The translations under genes and the position numbers were made by a program. A model generated the notes under the pieces. The model worked only from the letters and a program-made list of their open reading frames with translations, did not search any database and had not been told where the DNA came from. Below, in pieces: positions 60,590 to 64,000 of a stretch of 64,000 nucleotides of DNA. Every line of letters begins with the position of its first letter. Positions within the stretch are counted from its first letter, which is position 1. This DNA is from Sphingobacterium olei (GTDB lineage Bacteria > Bacteroidota > Bacteroidia > Sphingobacteriales > Sphingobacteriaceae), in NCBI RefSeq assembly GCF_005048855.1, contig NZ_SUME01000009.1:124001-188000 (forward strand), given 5' to 3'.

Positions 60590-63409
60590 ATGCCAAGAAA
60601 CACCTCCATTAACTCCGTATTAATTATAGGATCTGGCCCTATTGTAATCGGACAAGCGTGTGAATTTGATTATTCAGGGTCTCAAGCTGCTCTTTCTCTA
60701 AAAGAAGAAGGCATCAGAGTTTCCATCATTAATTCCAATCCTGCAACTATCATGACTGACAACGTTGTTGCAGATCATGTTTATTTATTACCGCTGACTT
60801 GCGAAAGTATCGAACAGATTCTTGAAGAACAGCAGATTGATGCTGTACTACCTACTATGGGTGGTCAAACTGCGCTGAACTTGTGTATTGAAGCTTCGAA
60901 TCTAGGTCTTTGGGAAAAATATAATGTTAAGGTAATAGGCGTTGATGTGGCAGCCATAGAGAAAACAGAAAACCGCGAAGAATTCCGTCAACTCATGGTT
61001 GATATTGGTGTCGGTGTAGCCCCTTCAAAAATCGCCAATTCTTTCCTGGAAGGAAAAGAAGCCGCACAAGAAATCGGCTTTCCACTGGTTATCCGCCCTT
61101 CCTATACGCTAGCAGGTACAGGAGGCGGCTTCGTACACAAAAAAGAAGACTTTGATGCTGCCCTCAATAGAGGTTTACATGCTTCTCCGACACACGAAGT
61201 ATTAGTTGAACAGGCTGTATTAGGCTGGAAAGAATTCGAGTTAGAGTTGTTACGTGATACCAATGACAACGTCATCATTATCTGTACCATAGAAAATTTC
61301 GATCCGATGGGTATTCATACCGGTGATTCGATAACGGTAGCACCAGGTATGACACTTTCCGATAAGTGTTACCAAGATATGCGTAACCAAGCGATTAAAA
61401 TGATGCGTTCTATTGGTAATTTCGCCGGAGGATGTAATGTCCAGTTTTCTGTAAATCCGGAGAATGAAGATATAATCGCAATCGAGATCAACCCACGTGT
61501 TTCACGTTCTTCGGCTCTAGCTTCCAAAGCAACGGGATATCCAATCGCTAAAATTGCTGCGAAATTGGCTATAGGGTACAATTTGGATGAGCTCCAGAAT
61601 CAAATTACAAAAACAACTTCCGCATATTTCGAACCTACGTTAGACTATGTAATCGTAAAAGTTCCACGTTTTAACTTTGACAAATTCAAAGGTGCTAATA
61701 AAGAATTGGGATTACAGATGAAAGCCGTTGGCGAAGTGATGGCAATAGGCCGTACATTCATCGAAGCATTGCAAAAAGCGGCTCAATCCCTAGAAACGGG
61801 CCGATGGGGGCTAGGAGCTGACGGACGTCAATTACGCAATCTGGATGAAATAATGGACAGCTTAGAGCACCCAAGTGCAGATCGCCTATTCCATATCAAA
61901 GATGCTTTTGAATTAGGAGTTCCGCTAGAATCTATACGTAAAGCAACTTTGATTGACAAGTGGTTTTTAGTTCAAATTCAAGAACTGGTTGCATTAGAGA
62001 CTGAACTACGTCGCTACCAACTAAATAATATTCCCCGTGATTTCTTTATGACCTTAAAACAAAAAGGTTATTCAGACGCGCAAATTTCTTGGATCTTAGG
62101 TAATGTTACGGAAGACCAAGTTTACGATCGTCGTAAAGAACTGGGTATAAACCGTGTTTATAAAATGGTTGATACCTGTGCTGCAGAATTTCAAGCACAA
62201 ACCCCTTATTATTATTCTACTTTCGAAGATGAAAATGAATCGATAGCTTCTGACAAAAAGAAAATCGTCGTATTGGGATCCGGTCCAAATCGTATCGGAC
62301 AAGGGATTGAATTCGACTACTCTTGTGTACACGGTCTACTGGCAGCTAAAGAATGTGGTTATGAAGCCATCATGGTAAACTGTAACCCTGAAACTGTTTC
62401 AACAGATTTCAATATGGCTGATAAATTATATTTTGAGCCCGTATTTTGGGAGCATGTCCGTGAGATCATTGAATTAGAGAAACCAGAAGGTGTAATCGTT
62501 CAATTAGGAGGACAGACAGCATTAAAAATGGCTGAACGTTTAGAAGCATTGGGCGTTAAAATCATTGGTACTTCGTTTTCAGATATGGATTTAGCGGAAG
62601 ACCGCGGTCGCTTCTCTGATCTATTAAAAGAACTGAATATTCCTTATCCGAAATATGGTGTTGCAACTTCTGCAGAGGAAGCCATTCGCGTAGCTAATGA
62701 AGTAGGTTATCCTGTATTAGTACGTCCTTCCTATGTATTAGGTGGACAAGGAATGAGTATCGTTATTAATGACGAAGATTTAGAGAAAGCGGTTGTCAAC
62801 CTCCTAAAAAGTCTTCCTGGAAACCAAATCTTGATTGACCATTTCCTAGATCGTGCTGAAGAGGCAGAGTCTGATTCTATAAGTGATGGTGAAGATGTAC
62901 ATATTATTGGTATGATGGAACATATAGAGCCTGCCGGTATACACTCAGGAGATTCATCAGCAGTATTACCTCCATTTAGTTTATCGGATCAAGTACAAGC
63001 TAAGATGGAAGAATATTCGGTAAAATTAGCACAGGCATTAAACGTTAGAGGCCTATTGAACATCCAATTCGCCATAAAAAATGAAAATGTATACGTTATA
63101 GAAGCAAACCCACGTGCTTCACGTACTGTCCCTTTCATTGCTAAAGCATATGATGTACCATACATCAACATCGCGACCAAAGTAATGTTAGGAGAAAATA
63201 AACTAAAAGATTTCAAAATTGAACGTAAACTGGAAGGCTGGGCAATTAAAGAGCCTGTATTCTCTTTCTCTAAATTCCCTGAAGTCGACAAACAATTAGG
63301 TCCCGAAATGAAATCTACAGGTGAAGCGATACGCTTTATCAAAGATTTGCAAGATCCTTATTTCAGAGAATTGGTCTCAAAGAAATCCATGTTCTTAAAT
63401 GCACAGTAA
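60590..63409 (+). CDS. carB: Carbamoyl-phosphate synthase large subunit, without allosteric domain
   Basis: A 939-residue protein with two tandem ATP-grasp halves. The first starts NSVLIIGSGPIVIGQACEFD and includes IRPSYTLAGTGGGFV; the second includes VVLGSGPNRIGQGIEFDYSC and VRPSYVLGGQGMSIVI. Standard CarB is about 1070 residues and ends in a methylglyoxal-synthase-like allosteric domain; here the chain stops after the second half (KDLQDPYFRELVSKKSMFLN). I recall short CarB forms in other Bacteroidota. It makes carbamoyl phosphate for arginine and pyrimidines with CarA, which is not adjacent. UMP/ornithine control of the usual kind should be absent. Confidence 0.94.
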   Translation: MPRNTSINSVLIIGSGPIVIGQACEFDYSGSQAALSLKEEGIRVSIINSNPATIMTDNVVADHVYLLPLTCESIEQILEEQQIDAVLPTMGGQTALNLCIEASNLGLWEKYNVKVIGVDVAAIEKTENREEFRQLMVDIGVGVAPSKIANSFLEGKEAAQEIGFPLVIRPSYTLAGTGGGFVHKKEDFDAALNRGLHASPTHEVLVEQAVLGWKEFELELLRDTNDNVIIICTIENFDPMGIHTGDSITVAPGMTLSDKCYQDMRNQAIKMMRSIGNFAGGCNVQFSVNPENEDIIAIEINPRVSRSSALASKATGYPIAKIAAKLAIGYNLDELQNQITKTTSAYFEPTLDYVIVKVPRFNFDKFKGANKELGLQMKAVGEVMAIGRTFIEALQKAAQSLETGRWGLGADGRQLRNLDEIMDSLEHPSADRLFHIKDAFELGVPLESIRKATLIDKWFLVQIQELVALETELRRYQLNNIPRDFFMTLKQKGYSDAQISWILGNVTEDQVYDRRKELGINRVYKMVDTCAAEFQAQTPYYYSTFEDENESIASDKKKIVVLGSGPNRIGQGIEFDYSCVHGLLAAKECGYEAIMVNCNPETVSTDFNMADKLYFEPVFWEHVREIIELEKPEGVIVQLGGQTALKMAERLEALGVKIIGTSFSDMDLAEDRGRFSDLLKELNIPYPKYGVATSAEEAIRVANEVGYPVLVRPSYVLGGQGMSIVINDEDLEKAVVNLLKSLPGNQILIDHFLDRAEEAESDSISDGEDVHIIGMMEHIEPAGIHSGDSSAVLPPFSLSDQVQAKMEEYSVKLAQALNVRGLLNIQFAIKNENVYVIEANPRASRTVPFIAKAYDVPYINIATKVMLGENKLKDFKIERKLEGWAIKEPVFSFSKFPEVDKQLGPEMKSTGEAIRFIKDLQDPYFRELVSKKSMFLNAQ

Positions 63410-63442
63410 ATAAAGAAGCCCGCAGTAGCGGGCTTCTTTATT
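63409..63442. terminator. Bidirectional terminator after carB
   Basis: Stem AATAAAGAAGCCCGC / GCGGGCTTCTTTATT with loop AGTA overlaps the ends of carB and the convergent sulfatase-modifying gene. Confidence 0.85.
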
Positions 63443-64000
63443 TTATATCTTTTACACATCTAAAACCAACGTTGTTAGTCGGACTATTTACCTCTCCTTT
63501 TCCTCTGCTTCCTGCCTTATATCGTTCACAATACTGATCATTACACAAGAAAGAACCACCCCGCTGTACACGTTTTACAGTCCCTGGTTCCTGCGGATCA
63601 TAAGCCTCAGAAGGACCTCTTGGATTCAGCTTGGGGCTATTTTCATAATAATCTGGACGATACAGATCCGCACACCATTCCCATACATTGCCTTCCATAT
63701 CATATAACCCAAAAGCATTAGCAGGAAAACTTTTTACTGGGGCAGTAGTTTCATATCCATCTTCTTTTGTATTATTCACAGGAAATTCTCCCTGATATAT
63801 ATTAGCCAACCATTTTCCGTCTTCTTTCTTTTCGTTCCCCCAATAATAAATTTCGTTTTGATGCTTTCCCGCTTTCGCCGCATACTCCCATTCTGCTTCC
63901 GTCGGAAGTCGTTTTCCTACCCATTTCGCATATGCCTCCGCATCTTGATACGCAAGTTGGGTAACCGGGTGATTTTCTTTTCCTATTATAGAACTATTAG
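63438..64000 (-). CDS. Formylglycine-generating enzyme (SUMF1), C-terminal part (cut by window edge)
   Basis: About 187 codons are visible, continuing beyond the right edge. The partial N-terminal sequence NHPVTQLAYQDAEAYAKWVG and KRLPTEAEWEYAAKAGK is the SUMF1 hallmark. The C-terminus has YDMEGNVWEWCADLY and QRGGSFLCNDQYCERYKAGS, ending GFRCVKDIK. Both active-site cysteines (FLC and QYC) are present, so this is likely a true sulfatase-activating oxidase and not a degenerate SUMF1 relative such as GldK. It converts a sulfatase cysteine to formylglycine, using oxygen. No sulfatase is in the window. Confidence 0.88.
   Translation of the reverse strand, partial: NSSIIGKENHPVTQLAYQDAEAYAKWVGKRLPTEAEWEYAAKAGKHQNEIYYWGNEKKEDGKWLANIYQGEFPVNNTKEDGYETTAPVKSFPANAFGLYDMEGNVWEWCADLYRPDYYENSPKLNPRGPSEAYDPQEPGTVKRVQRGGSFLCNDQYCERYKAGSRGKGEVNSPTNNVGFRCVKDIK

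Overview
The window is chromosomal DNA from a member of the Bacteroidota, most likely family Sphingobacteriaceae; the genus cannot be fixed from sequence alone. The support is AT-rich intergenic DNA, several promoters of the Bacteroidota type (TTG/TTTG, about 19-20 bp, TAnnTTTG), a carB without its allosteric domain, secreted GH2 and GH78 glycosidases, DUF1080 and PQQ/cytochrome c proteins, the ebo cluster, and REP-like palindromic repeats.

The standout region is 2.2-8.2 kb. A two-gene minus-strand operon encodes a sigma-70-family factor (3370-4185) and, 13 bp downstream behind a strong AGGAGG ribosome site, a 364-residue Cas12f/TnpB-like protein (2262-3356). That protein keeps the N-terminal guide-binding layout and bridge-helix region but lacks recognisable RuvC-I Asp and RuvC-II Glu, and it stops before the zinc ribbon and RuvC-III. 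Upstream lies a fragmented CRISPR-type array (4324-8102): about 23 copies of a 36-bp repeat with mostly 28-32-bp spacers (exact 66-bp periods at 6477-6710 and 7890-7991). There is no cas1, cas2 or nuclease-active effector. Two toxin-antitoxin operons, REP-like palindromes and four copies of a 67-bp element split the array into four segments. In minus-strand reading each 67-bp element lies on the upstream side of one segment, as a leader or guide-scaffold element would. The best reading is a natural RNA-guided transcription locus, in which guides and a dead Cas12f place a dedicated sigma factor on DNA.

The flank at 0.5-2.2 kb holds a second sigma factor and a membrane-anchored HtrA-like protease with an anti-sigma-like N-terminus. 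From 8.6 to 23.3 kb come an XRE regulator behind two palindromes, an HU-like protein behind a 20-bp perfect inverted repeat, a transglutaminase, a 1-Cys peroxiredoxin, an acyl-CoA dehydrogenase, proB-proA, uvrB, upp, an RNase H-like protein, a NadR-like kinase, ahcY and a bacilliredoxin. From 23.3 to 32.4 kb two divergent gene pairs encode secreted PQQ-type/cytochrome c proteins, ThuA and DUF1080 domains, probably for periplasmic sugar oxidation and 3-keto-glycoside cleavage.

From 32.4 to 39.2 kb lies a complete, tightly packed ebo operon (TM220 gene, eboA-B-C-D-E-F). Then come a GH78 alpha-L-rhamnosidase and a loose cassette-like group (42.4-46.5 kb: SH3 lipoprotein, DoxX-like, AraC, DNA-alkylation repair). 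A tRNA-Pro follows, then a compact PLP-enzyme/unknown/panD operon, a truncated haemoglobin and an Smr protein. The window closes with PPC/DUF296 and DUF1080 proteins, DUF4954-glmS, a DUF3857 protein with a degenerate transglutaminase site, carB, and a formylglycine-generating enzyme that runs off the right edge. The left edge cuts a GH2 beta-galactosidase.
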